From the NCBI GenBank assembly GCA_036321795.1, contig JAWQCY010000001.1:1-64000 (forward strand): a DNA stretch of 64,000 bases. The letters run 5' to 3'. The stretch comes from CAKVON01 sp902475665 (GTDB lineage Bacteria; Actinomycetota; Coriobacteriia; Coriobacteriales; Atopobiaceae). Of this stretch, positions 34,925 through 43,171 are shown in pieces. The position numbers and the translations under genes were made by a program. Positions within the stretch are counted from its first letter, which is position 1; each line of letters opens with the position of its first letter. The notes below the pieces were generated by a model. That model was not told the origin of the DNA. It ran no database searches and saw only the letters and a program-made list of their open reading frames with translations.

Positions 34925-35066
34925 TAAGCAACCGCAGGTCACGGCCATCGTTCGGACGTGGCCTGCTTTCTTTTTTTGCACATGGGGCGAAACGCGGTGC
35001 GCCCTCGCCGCGGCCTGCGGGCCGGGCGCTACAATCGGGTGCAGGCGACATCGAAAGGCATCTGGC

Positions 35067-35996
35067 ATGAGCACTTCCGAAAGGCCCATCGGGGTCTTCG
35101 ACTCGGGACTCGGCGGCCTCACGGTGGCGCGCGCGATCTCGCGCGAGCTGCCCGCCGAGTCGATCTTCTACGTGGGCGACACCAAGCGCTGCCCGTACGG
35201 CCCGCGCGACCAGGGCGAGGTCCGCAGGTTCGTGCTGCAGGTGGGTGCCTGGCTGGAGTCCCACAAGGTCAAGCTCATCGTCATCGCATGCAACACCGCC
35301 ACCGCCGCCGGCCTGCACGCCCTGCAGCGCACGCTGTCGGTGCCGGTCATCGGCGTGATCGAGCCGGGTGCCCGCGCCGCGGTGCAGGCCACGCACTCGC
35401 GCAGGGTCGGCGTGCTGGCGACCCAGGGCACCGTGGCCTCCGGCTCCTACGAGCGCGCGATCCACATGCTCGACGCCGGCGTCGAGGTCACCCAGTGCGC
35501 CGCCCCGCGCTTTGTCAGCATCGTCGAGGATGAGCTTGCCTTTGGCACGCACCTGCACGGCGACTGGATGAGCGACCGCGACGTCTTCGACACCGAGGCC
35601 ATCCGCGAGGTCGTTGCCGAGGACGTGGCCCCGCTTCGCGGCCGTGGCATCGACACGGTGGTGCTGGGCTGCACGCACTTCCCGCTTCTGGCAGAGCCCA
35701 TCCGCCGCGCGATGGGCGACGGCGTGCGCGTGGTCAGCTCGGCGGAGGAGACCTCCCGCGAGGTGCGCGAGATCCTCACGCGCCGCGGCGAGCTCGCCGA
35801 CGCCGACTCGCCGGTGCTGGGCGCCGCGGGCGAGCCCACCTACCGCTTTGCCACGACCTCGGACGACATCACCTCGTTCGCGGTGGCCGGGAAGTTCATC
35901 TTCGGCCACGCGCTCGACTCGATCGAGTACATCGAGCTCGACACCCTCGAGGGCATGGCGGCCGACATCGACGCCGACGCCCCCAACATGGCCTAG
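35067..35996 (+). CDS. murI: Glutamate racemase
   Basis: Supplies D-glutamate for peptidoglycan. Two catalytic cysteines are visible in ACNTAT and GCTHFPLL, and the N-terminus has FDSGLGGLTVARAI. At 309 residues it is slightly longer than typical because of a C-terminal extension rich in Asp/Glu/Ile. ATG 35067 lies nine bases after GAAAGG; the frame is open upstream through the tRNA but that part is not coding. It heads murI-rph-rdgB, a pairing common in Gram-positives. Confidence 0.95.
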   Translation: MSTSERPIGVFDSGLGGLTVARAISRELPAESIFYVGDTKRCPYGPRDQGEVRRFVLQVGAWLESHKVKLIVIACNTATAAGLHALQRTLSVPVIGVIEPGARAAVQATHSRRVGVLATQGTVASGSYERAIHMLDAGVEVTQCAAPRFVSIVEDELAFGTHLHGDWMSDRDVFDTEAIREVVAEDVAPLRGRGIDTVVLGCTHFPLLAEPIRRAMGDGVRVVSSAEETSREVREILTRRGELADADSPVLGAAGEPTYRFATTSDDITSFAVAGKFIFGHALDSIEYIELDTLEGMAADIDADAPNMA

Positions 35997-36080
35997 CCGC
36001 CACCCGACCGCGCTGGGCCGACCGTTGCGCCCACGCGTGTGGTTGCGGCCCGCGACAACGACACCCGAAAGGACCCGCAT

Positions 36081-36818
36081 ATGGAGAAGGGCGAGAAGAG
36101 GCAGCGCTCCTACGGGCGCGCCTTCGACGAGATGCGCCCCGTGCGCCTGACCCGCGACGTTATGAAGAACGCCCAGGGCTCGTGCATGGCCGAGTTCGGA
36201 GACACGCGCGTGCTGTGCTCCGCCACGATCGAGGAGGGCGTGCCCGGCTGGCGCAAGGGCTCGCACGAGGGCTGGGTCACCGCCGAGTACGCGATGCTGC
36301 CCGCCTCGACCTCGCGCCGCACGCGTCGCGAGTACCACGGGCGCAAGGGTCGCTCGATGGAGATCGAGCGCCTGATCGGCCGCAGCCTGCGCACGGTGTG
36401 CGACATGCGCCGCCTGGGCGAGTGGACCGTCACCGTCGACTGCGACGTCATCCAGGCCGACGGCGGCACCCGCACCGCCAGCGTCACCGGCGCCTGGGTC
36501 GCCCTTCACGACGCGCTGATGTCCTGGGTCGAGGCCGGCAAGATCGCGCGCCTGCCGCTCACGGGCCAGGTCGCGGCCGTGTCGATGGGCGAGGTCGACG
36601 GCGAGCTGCTGCTGGACCTCGACTATCCCGAGGACTCCGCCGCGCAGGTCGACATGAACCTCGTGGGCACCGACGCCGGCCGCATCGTCGAGGTCCAAGG
36701 TACGGGCGAGCGCGCCTCGTTCGACCGTGGGCAGCTCGACGCACTTCTCGACATGGGGCAGGACGCGATCCGCAGGCTCATCGCGCTCCAGGACGAGGTA
36801 ACCGGCTTCACCGACTAG
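36081..36818 (+). CDS. rph: Ribonuclease PH
   Basis: Phosphorolytic 3'-5' exonuclease that trims tRNA precursors. It has the family N-terminus SYGRAFDEMRPVRLTRDVMKNAQGS (interrupted here only for citation), VTAEYAMLP, and DCDVIQADGGTRTASVTGA in the phosphate/substrate site. 245 residues, standard. ATG 36081 follows GAAAGGACC. rdgB starts 15 bp downstream; rph-rdgB is a conserved pair. Confidence 0.95.
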   Translation: MEKGEKRQRSYGRAFDEMRPVRLTRDVMKNAQGSCMAEFGDTRVLCSATIEEGVPGWRKGSHEGWVTAEYAMLPASTSRRTRREYHGRKGRSMEIERLIGRSLRTVCDMRRLGEWTVTVDCDVIQADGGTRTASVTGAWVALHDALMSWVEAGKIARLPLTGQVAAVSMGEVDGELLLDLDYPEDSAAQVDMNLVGTDAGRIVEVQGTGERASFDRGQLDALLDMGQDAIRRLIALQDEVTGFTD

Positions 36819-36832
36819 TGGGAGAGAAGGAC

Positions 36833-37456
36833 ATGGCACACGTGGACGTCAGCGAGCTGGATCCCGAGAAGACCGTCGTGGTCGCCACGGGCAACCCGCA
36901 CAAGGTCACCGAGATCGAGGCCATCCTGGCCCCCGTCCTGCCCGGCACGCGCTTCGTGGCGCTGGGCGAGCTCGGCGACTTCGAGGACCCCGTCGAGGAC
37001 GGTGACACCTTCGAGGCGAACGCCCTGATCAAGGCGCGCGCGGCCCTGGCCGAGGTCGGGCTGGACAGCGTCGCCGACGACTCGGGCCTGGTGGTCGACG
37101 CCCTGGGCGGCGCGCCTGGCATCCTGAGCGCCCGCTGGGCCGGCACCCACGGCGACGACGCGGCCAACAACGAGAAGCTCCTGGGCGAGCTTGCCGACGT
37201 GGCCGACGCGCGGCGCACCGCGCGCTTCCACTCGACCGTGGCGCTGGTGCGCCGCGATGGCACGGTGCTGGTGGGCAACGGCGACTGCGAGGGCACCATC
37301 GCGCGCGACCTTCGCGGCGAGCACGGCTTTGGCTACGACCCGCTGTTCTGCCCTGCCGACACGCCCGGCCTGCGCATGGCCGAGCTCGACCCCGAGCGCA
37401 AGAACGAGATCTCGCACAGGTATCACGCTCTTGTGGACCTGGCGGCCAAGCTATAG
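36833..37456 (+). CDS. rdgB: XTP/dITP pyrophosphatase (Ham1/RdgB)
   Basis: Removes non-canonical purine triphosphates. Motifs: VVATGNPHKVTEIEAIL at the N-terminus, VADDSGLVVDALGGAPG and GFGYDPLFCP. 207 residues, family length. ATG 36833 follows GGGAGAGAAGG. Confidence 0.94.
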   Translation: MAHVDVSELDPEKTVVVATGNPHKVTEIEAILAPVLPGTRFVALGELGDFEDPVEDGDTFEANALIKARAALAEVGLDSVADDSGLVVDALGGAPGILSARWAGTHGDDAANNEKLLGELADVADARRTARFHSTVALVRRDGTVLVGNGDCEGTIARDLRGEHGFGYDPLFCPADTPGLRMAELDPERKNEISHRYHALVDLAAKL

Positions 37457-37644
37457 ACGGGACCGTTTCCGGGTCGTAACATCGCTGGTGGATGTCGCCC
37501 GTGACGCGCAAGCGTCGCGTGGCGTCGCGGACGGGCAGGGGCCTCGACGTGACGTCCTTCTCGGGAGCCGTCCTTTTGTCTTCGCGACCTCGCCCTGGTG
37601 GTCGCGTCTCACGTTGGTCGCGGCCGATGTGGGCCGCACGGGAC

Positions 37645-37662
37645 CGCGCGAGGCGTCGCGCG
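37645..37662 (+). other. Stem-loop just upstream of the nagB ribosome site
   Basis: CGCGCGA (37645-37651) pairs with TCGCGCG (37656-37662) around GGCG, ten bases before GAGGAAAGGGG. The whole 37457-37690 gap is GC-rich and shows no gene or recognised riboswitch; the hairpin could tune nagB translation. Confidence 0.4.
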
Positions 37663-37690
37663 CTCCCGCACCGAGGAAAGGGGACGCACC

Positions 37691-38428
37691 ATGAAGATCA
37701 TCCACGCCAAGGACTACGCCGACATGAGCCGCAAGGCGGCCAACATCATCTCAGCGCAGGTCATCCTCAAGCCCGACTGCGTGCTGGGCCTGGCCACCGG
37801 CTCCACGCCCATCGGCGCCTACAAGCAGCTGATCGAGTGGTACGAGAAGGGCGACCTGGACTTTGCCGAGGTCAGCACCTACAACCTGGACGAGTATCGC
37901 GGCCTGTCGCACGATGACCCGCAGAGCTACCACTACTTCATGCGCGAGAACCTGTTCGACCATGTGAACATCGACGTCGCAAACACCCACGTGCCCGACG
38001 GCTCTAACCCCGACGCCGCTGCCGCCTGCGCCGAGTACGACGAGGTCGTCGCCTCGGCAGGCTATCCCGACCTGCAGCTTCTGGGCATCGGCAACAACGG
38101 CCACATCGGCTTCAACGAGCCGGACGACCACTTCTCGAGGGGCACGCACTGCGTCGACCTGACCGAGAGCACCATCCAGGCCAACAGTCGCCTGTTCGAC
38201 AGCATCGACGACGTGCCGCGCCAGGCCTACACCATGGGCACGCAGACCATCATGTACGCCCGCATGATCGTGGTCGTCGCCAACGGCGAGGCCAAGGCCC
38301 AGGCCGTGCGCGACATGTGCTTCGGCCCTGTCACGCCCGGCTGCCCCGCCTCGATCCTGCAGCTGCACACCAACTGCGTGGTCGTCGCCGACGACGCCGC
38401 GCTGTCGCTGTGCGAGGGCCTGTACTAG
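37691..38428 (+). CDS. nagB: Glucosamine-6-phosphate deaminase
   Basis: Converts GlcN6P to fructose-6-phosphate and ammonia during amino-sugar use. LGLATGSTPIGAY binds phosphate, YNLDEYRGL holds the catalytic Asp, and GIGNNGHIGFNEP the catalytic His. 245 residues is normal for the short Gram-positive form without the allosteric C-terminus. ATG 37691 has a strong GAGGAAAGGGG before it. No nagA neighbour is present. Confidence 0.95.
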   Translation: MKIIHAKDYADMSRKAANIISAQVILKPDCVLGLATGSTPIGAYKQLIEWYEKGDLDFAEVSTYNLDEYRGLSHDDPQSYHYFMRENLFDHVNIDVANTHVPDGSNPDAAAACAEYDEVVASAGYPDLQLLGIGNNGHIGFNEPDDHFSRGTHCVDLTESTIQANSRLFDSIDDVPRQAYTMGTQTIMYARMIVVVANGEAKAQAVRDMCFGPVTPGCPASILQLHTNCVVVADDAALSLCEGLY

Positions 38429-38489
38429 GACCCGCCCGCGGGCCCGCCCGCCAGGGCGCGCCCGCGCGAGACGACCTTTCGTGACGCAG

Positions 38490-38539
38490 GGGGCGCCGTG
38501 CCGCCGGGTACTTCTCGGCAGGCACGGCGCCCCTTTTTT
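38490..38539 (+). terminator. Terminator after nagB
   Basis: A 13-bp perfect stem GGGGCGCCGTGCC (38490-38502) / 38521-38533, then TTTTTT. The 18-nt loop contains the recurrent word as CTTCTCGGCAG. Confidence 0.92.
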
Positions 38540-38578
38540 GTGGCGCTATGGGATGGTGCGCCGTCGGGCGCGTCGGCG

Positions 38579-39304
38579 CTAGAACGGCGCCTTGGTCGAG
38601 CGGTGCAGGCGGATCTCGTCGACCACGCCGTCGGTGCGGTGGGTCAGGAAGAACTCCACGGCGTCGGCGATGTCGTCGGGCACGATCATCGGGGTGCCCA
38701 CGAGGTCGGGGCGCGCCTCGCCGATCATCTCGGTCAGGACGCCACCGGGGCTGATCACGTGGACGCGGATGCCCTCCTCGTAGACCTCGCGCGACAGCGA
38801 CTCGCTCATGCCGAGAAGCGCGTGCTTGCTGGCGGCGTAGGCGGACTGCAGCGGGTAGCCGGTGTGCGCCACGACCGAGCAGATGTTGACGATCTCGGCG
38901 GCATCGGACTTGCGCAGCAGGCGCAGCGCCTCGCGGCACAGGATATAGGGCGCGCGGACGTTGGTCTTGAGGATGGCGTCCAGCTCGTCGGTGGTGGTGT
39001 CCTCGAGCCTCTTGCTCACCAGGACGCCGGCGTTGTTGACAAGGACGTCCAGGCGGCCGTGCTCGCGCTCGACGTCGGCGACCAGGCGCTCGATGGCGTC
39101 GGCGTCGGTGAGGTCGCAGGCCATGGGGAAGGCCTCGCGCCCGGCGGCGCGGACCTCGGCCGCGGTGGCCTCGAGCTTGGAGGCGGTGCGGCCCACCGGG
39201 ACCACGTCGCAGCCAAGCTGTGCCAGGCGCACGGCGATGGCCTTGCCGATGCCCGTGCCCGCCCCGGTCACAAGGGCGAGCTCTCCGACGATCTCGTTCT
39301 TCAT
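38579..39304 (-). CDS. Short-chain dehydrogenase/reductase
   Basis: Classical SDR of 241 residues: TGAGTGIGKAIA (cofactor loop), LVNNAGVL, and the catalytic SAYAASKHALLG (Tyr-x3-Lys), with Ser in NICSVVAHTG. Cofactor and substrate are not readable; relatives include FabG-like and sugar/steroid dehydrogenases. Start has GGAGAGGGAG upstream. It is followed downstream by the nagB terminator region and preceded by the M24 peptidase on the same strand. Confidence 0.85.
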   Translation of the reverse strand: MKNEIVGELALVTGAGTGIGKAIAVRLAQLGCDVVPVGRTASKLEATAAEVRAAGREAFPMACDLTDADAIERLVADVEREHGRLDVLVNNAGVLVSKRLEDTTTDELDAILKTNVRAPYILCREALRLLRKSDAAEIVNICSVVAHTGYPLQSAYAASKHALLGMSESLSREVYEEGIRVHVISPGGVLTEMIGEARPDLVGTPMIVPDDIADAVEFFLTHRTDGVVDEIRLHRSTKAPF

Positions 39305-39376
39305 GCGTATCTCCCTCTCCTCGTGGCGGGCGTCCCCCGCCGGCGTTGGTGTGTTGGCACGCCCGTGCCGCGCCCG

Positions 39377-40468
39377 CTAGCGCAGGACCGTCAGCTGCTT
39401 GGGGTAGGAGTTGATGACCTCGCAGCCGTCCTCGGTCACGATGACCAGGTCCTCGATGCGGACGCCGATGCCGCCGGGCAGGTAGATGCCGGGCTCGATC
39501 GAGAAGGTCTGGCCAGCTCGGACGGGCTCGTGGTGGGCGGACGAGACGTCGCCCGGCTCGTGGTCCTCGAGGCCGATCTGGTGGCCCAGGCGGTGGGTGA
39601 AGTACTCGCCGTAGCCGGCGTCCTCGATGACGGAGCGGGCGGCGCGGTCGATCTCGGCGAACTCGACGCCGGGCCGCACGGTCTTCTCGGCAGCCTCGTT
39701 GGCGGCGCGCACGACCTCGTAGACCTTGCGGAACTCGGGCGTGGGCTCGACGTCGTCGGGGCCCGCGTACCAGAACGTGCGCGTCATGTCCGAGGCATAG
39801 GAGTCCCGCATGCAGCCCACGTCGAACAGGACGAGCTCGCCGGGTTCGAGCACGGTGTCGTCCGGCTCGTGGTGCGGGTCGGACGCGTTGGCGCCGAAGC
39901 TGACGATGGGCGGGAAGGAGTGGTCCTCGGCGCCCAGCCGGCGGTAGGTGGACAGCAGGCCCTCGGCGATCTGGCGCTCGGTGACGCCGGCGCGCACCTG
40001 GGAGGCGAGCCACTCCATCGCGCGGTCGTTGGTCGCCGACGCAGCGCGCATGAGGTCGAGCTCGCGCGTGTCCTTGACGGAGCGCGCGCCGTCGACCGCG
40101 TCGGAGGCGAGCCTGAACGCGGTTGCGGCCTGCGAGTCCATCAGCGGCAGGAGCCAGCGGGCCGCGAGGTTCTTGTCGACGCCGGCGGGCTTGGTGGCGT
40201 CGAGCTCGTGGGCGACCATCGGGACGGGGTCCTCGGTGTCGTCGAACACCACGACGCGGCCGCAGAAGGGGGTCGCGTCGGGGAAGAGGCGGTTGCAGAA
40301 CATGACGGGCTCGCGGTTGCGTGCGACCAGCAGCGCGAAGAAGCGCTCGTAGGGGTCGTTGCGGTAGCCGCTCAGCCAGAAGATCGTCATGGGGTCGCAA
40401 ATGATTGCCTGGTCAAGACCCATGTCGGCAAGGTTGTCCAGAACGCGTTCGACGCGTGAGAGGTCCAT
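39377..40468 (-). CDS. M24-family Xaa-Pro aminopeptidase
   Basis: Cleaves N-terminal residues before proline in short peptides. The creatinase-like N-domain precedes a pita-bread domain with all five metal ligands in place: LFDVGCMRDSYASDMTRTF (two Asp), HRLGHQIGLEDHEPG (His), SIEPGIYLPG (Glu) and GVRIEDLVIV (Glu). 363 residues, cytosolic. ATG 40468 follows AGAAGGA. A strand switch and a 282-bp gene-free spacer separate it from veg. Confidence 0.92.
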   Translation of the reverse strand: MDLSRVERVLDNLADMGLDQAIICDPMTIFWLSGYRNDPYERFFALLVARNREPVMFCNRLFPDATPFCGRVVVFDDTEDPVPMVAHELDATKPAGVDKNLAARWLLPLMDSQAATAFRLASDAVDGARSVKDTRELDLMRAASATNDRAMEWLASQVRAGVTERQIAEGLLSTYRRLGAEDHSFPPIVSFGANASDPHHEPDDTVLEPGELVLFDVGCMRDSYASDMTRTFWYAGPDDVEPTPEFRKVYEVVRAANEAAEKTVRPGVEFAEIDRAARSVIEDAGYGEYFTHRLGHQIGLEDHEPGDVSSAHHEPVRAGQTFSIEPGIYLPGGIGVRIEDLVIVTEDGCEVINSYPKQLTVLR

Positions 40469-40750
40469 GTTCGCCCGTCCTTCTCTGCATGCGGGCGCCC
40501 GTGTGGCGCGCCGTCGCTCGCAGTGTACACCGCAGTGATTGTGACGAGCCCTCCCGTGGCGGCTTTCGTCGGATGCCTCCCCGTCTACCGAAAATGGGGT
40601 TAACGTGGGGAATCTCGTAGGCTGTTGAGGTGTGCATTGCACCCGTATAACATTCACTTTTGGACTAATTTGACTCATTGGACCGCTGGCCGGCGATGCG
40701 CATGTGTCATGGTGCGCCCATGCCGCCGGCGGTTTGTTGTGGAGGTCTTC

Positions 40751-41050
40751 ATGGAGAACGAGATGCCGTCGGTCAACAGGGTTGACCAGATTCACGAGGA
40801 GCTTTCCAGCCTCAAGGGCCAGCGCCTGCGCGTTCGCGCCAACATGGGCCGCAGCCGCATCGTCGAGCGCACCGGCACCCTGGTGCAGGCCCACCCCTCG
40901 CTGTTCGTCGTCGAGGTCGAGGAGCGTCGCGGCCGCACCGCGCGCCAGTCCTACCAGTACGTCGACGTCCTCACCGGCACCGTTGAGCTGTTCGACAGCA
41001 ACTCTGGCGAGAAGATCTTCGACTTCGAGCCCGCCGGCGACCTGGAGTAG
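40751..41050 (+). CDS. veg: Veg-family small protein
   Basis: A 99-residue protein of the Veg/DUF1021 family: IHEELSSLKGQRLRVRANMG then a basic and aromatic core (RQSYQYVDVLTGTVELF). Veg is linked to biofilm formation and is abundant in Bacillus. GGAGG lies five bases before ATG 40751. As in Bacillus, it sits next to ispE, which starts five bases after the stop. The 282-bp region upstream is AT-richer and presumably holds its promoter. Confidence 0.88.
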   Translation: MENEMPSVNRVDQIHEELSSLKGQRLRVRANMGRSRIVERTGTLVQAHPSLFVVEVEERRGRTARQSYQYVDVLTGTVELFDSNSGEKIFDFEPAGDLE

Positions 41051-41055
41051 GGCGC

Positions 41056-41982
41056 ATGTGCCCCGCGTGCGCGGCCGATCCTGCGCGCGCCGTCCGCGTT
41101 GCCGCGCCCGCCAAGGTCAACCTGTACCTGGGCGTTCATCGCGAGTTGGACGAGCGCGGCTACCACCTGGTCGACTCCGTCATGGCGTCTTTGGGCCTGG
41201 CCGACGAGGTCGAGGTCGTGCCCGCACGCGAGCTCTCCGTAGTGTGCGACCCCGATGCGGGGTGCCCCGCGCACAAGAACACCTGCTGGAAGGCCGTCGA
41301 GGCCATGGACGCCGAGTTTGGCGTCGGCACGGGCTTTGCCGTGCGCGTGACGCGCCGCGTGCCCAACCAGGCGGGCCTGGGCGGGTCGTCGTCGGACGCT
41401 GCCGCGACCCTCGTCGGCGTCTGCGAGCTGTGCGGCATCGATTCGCGCGACCCGCGCGTGGCCGCGGTCGCGCGTCGCGTTGGTGCGGATGTGCCGTTCT
41501 TTCTTGCCGGTGGCGTCTGCTACCTGGATGGCGGTGGAGACGTGCTGCGCGAGTCCTTCGACGTCCCACATGGTGCCGCCGGCCCGCCGCTTGACGTGGT
41601 CGTGGTGCGCGCCCCAGGCGACGGGGTGTCCACGCCTGCGGCCTACGGCGACTTCGACCGCGACCCCGTGGATGCGGGTGCGCTGGAGCCGATGCTTGCG
41701 GCGCTGCGTGCGGGCGACGCCGATGCCGTCGTCGCGAACGTCGGCAACAACCTTGCGCCCGTGGCGTGCCGCCTGCTGCCCACGTGCGCGGCCACGCTCG
41801 AGTGGCTGCGCGGACAGGGCGGCGTGAGGGTTGCCCAGGTGTCGGGTTCCGGCAGCAGCTGCTTTGCGATTTGCGAGGATGACGCCCTCGCGAGTGCGAT
41901 CGAGGGCACCGCGCGCGAGCGCGGCTGGTGGGCATGCGCCACGAGGTTGTCCGCCGAGGGGGCGGTTCTTCTCGGTAGGTGA
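41056..41982 (+). CDS. ispE: 4-diphosphocytidyl-2-C-methyl-D-erythritol kinase
   Basis: GHMP kinase of the MEP isoprenoid pathway. PAKVNLYLGVHRELDERGYH at the N-terminus and the ATP loop QAGLGGSSSDAAATLVGV are diagnostic; the C-terminal VSGSGSSCFAI is the third GHMP motif. 308 residues. It probably shares a transcript with veg. ispD and ispF lie together some 17 kb downstream. Confidence 0.94.
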   Translation: MCPACAADPARAVRVAAPAKVNLYLGVHRELDERGYHLVDSVMASLGLADEVEVVPARELSVVCDPDAGCPAHKNTCWKAVEAMDAEFGVGTGFAVRVTRRVPNQAGLGGSSSDAAATLVGVCELCGIDSRDPRVAAVARRVGADVPFFLAGGVCYLDGGGDVLRESFDVPHGAAGPPLDVVVVRAPGDGVSTPAAYGDFDRDPVDAGALEPMLAALRAGDADAVVANVGNNLAPVACRLLPTCAATLEWLRGQGGVRVAQVSGSGSSCFAICEDDALASAIEGTARERGWWACATRLSAEGAVLLGR

Positions 41983-42004
41983 CATGTGTTTGTCTCGTTG
42001 GCGC

Positions 42005-42034
42005 TTGCATACGGGAGCATGTGTCTGGTAAGAT
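42005..42034 (+). promoter_or_regulatory. Promoter of tRNA-Pro
   Basis: -35 TTGCAT (42005-42010), 18-bp spacer, -10 TAAGAT (42029-42034), 14 bp before the tRNA. Confidence 0.65.
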
Positions 42035-42047
42035 GCTTTATCGCATT

Positions 42048-42124
42048 CGGGTTGTGGCTCAGTTTGGTAGAGCACCGCGTTCGGGACGCGGGGGTCGCTG
42101 GTTCAAATCCAGTCAACCCGACCA
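42048..42124 (+). tRNA. tRNA-Pro (anticodon CGG)
   Basis: Acceptor CGGGTTG/CAACCCG with the C1-G72 pair typical of Pro, anticodon loop TTCGGGA, encoded CCA. Confidence 0.95.
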
Positions 42125-42134
42125 CGATTTGTCA

Positions 42135-42166
42135 GGGCCGTCGGCATTGCGCCGGCGGCCCTTTTT
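42135..42166 (+). terminator. Terminator of tRNA-Pro
   Basis: An 11-bp stem GGGCCGTCGGC (42135-42145) / 42151-42161 with one G-T pair, then TTTTT. Confidence 0.9.
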
Positions 42167-42303
42167 GTGTCGAGCCACGCCGCGTCAGCGTCCGTGTTTG
42201 GTTGATGTTTGGCCCAACTCTGAAATATTCCTTGCGGTGCAATACGATATAGGTTCGCGGGCGGCGACTTGGCTGATCGCCCGCGCACGCAAAGGGGACG
42301 CTC

Positions 42304-43056
42304 ATGGGGTTCGCACATACTGCCACGGCGCTTTCGCTGTCATCGCTTTCTGGCACCGACCTGCTGTTTGTTGGTCTGGTTGGCGGGTTTGGCCTGGTGT
42401 GCCTGTTTCTGTGGGCCGCCTGGTTGGCTGGCATGTGGAGGGTCTTCGTCAAGCTCGGGCGTCCCGGCTGGACGTGCCTCGTCCCGATTTGGTCTAACTG
42501 GCAGCTTGGCCGCGCGGTCGGCCCCAGGCCCCTGGCGATCGCCTATGCTGCCGCGGCGTGCCTCACGTTTTCCGCCGAGAGGCTGGACAACGTTTTCCTG
42601 TTGGTGTCGTTCGGCCTGTTTCTGCTGACCCACCTGGCTGTCTACTATCTCCTGTCTCGCGCGTTCGGCCGTGGCGTCGGCTATGCGCTTGGCCTGGCCG
42701 TGCTTCCGTTTCTCTTTGTTCCGTTCCTGGCGCTGAGTGATGACGAGGCCACACCGTATGAGGCCACGCTGGCGTCTGCATCCGCGGTCGCTCTCGAAGA
42801 TGGGGCCGAGGCGACGGAGGTTGCCTCCGATGCCGATGAGGCGCCTGACACCGAGGCCGATGTCGCGGATGATTCCTACGATCAGGATGCCGATGGGGAG
42901 CCCGCGCCCGCTGTGGACGAGATCGAGGACCCCGACGATGACGAGGTCGAGGCCCCTGACGACTCCGCGGATGCGACGGGGCCCTTGTCGCGCGTCGCCC
43001 CCGAACACCTTGCTACCGCTGCGCCTGACGCCGATCAAGAGGATGGCCAGTTCTAA
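42304..43056 (+). CDS. DUF5684-like membrane protein with acidic C-terminal tail
   Basis: A 250-residue protein with four hydrophobic helices in the first 140 residues and the DUF5684-like block WRVFVKLGRPGWTCLVPIWS followed by NWQLGRAVG and an AFGRGVGYALGL segment. The last 110 or so residues are acidic and low complexity (Asp/Glu/Ala). Function unknown; relatives occur beside signal peptidases and surface proteins. ATG 42304 follows AAAGGGGAC. Monocistronic, closed by the palindromic terminator. Confidence 0.72.
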   Translation: MGFAHTATALSLSSLSGTDLLFVGLVGGFGLVCLFLWAAWLAGMWRVFVKLGRPGWTCLVPIWSNWQLGRAVGPRPLAIAYAAAACLTFSAERLDNVFLLVSFGLFLLTHLAVYYLLSRAFGRGVGYALGLAVLPFLFVPFLALSDDEATPYEATLASASAVALEDGAEATEVASDADEAPDTEADVADDSYDQDADGEPAPAVDEIEDPDDDEVEAPDDSADATGPLSRVAPEHLATAAPDADQEDGQF

Positions 43057-43087
43057 CAAGGCGCATCGCAAACCGCATAAAAACAAA

Positions 43088-43123
43088 GGGCCTGCCGAGA
43101 AGAACGTTCTTCTCGGCAGGCCC
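43088..43123. terminator. Perfect 36-bp palindromic bidirectional terminator made of two word copies
   Basis: GGGCCTGCCGAGAAGAAC and its exact complement meet with no loop between two convergent genes; T-rich flanks occur on both sides (TTGTCTT on plus, TTTGTTTTT on minus). Each arm contains CTGCCGAGAAG. Confidence 0.9.
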
Positions 43124-43171
43124 TTGTCTTGTGCGGGTGATGTAGGCGTCACGCGCTTCGCGGCGATGGCG

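Noticed and set aside
37457..37690. Ribozyme or riboswitch before nagB
   Set aside because: Only a small hairpin near the ribosome site is visible; no recognisable conserved core.
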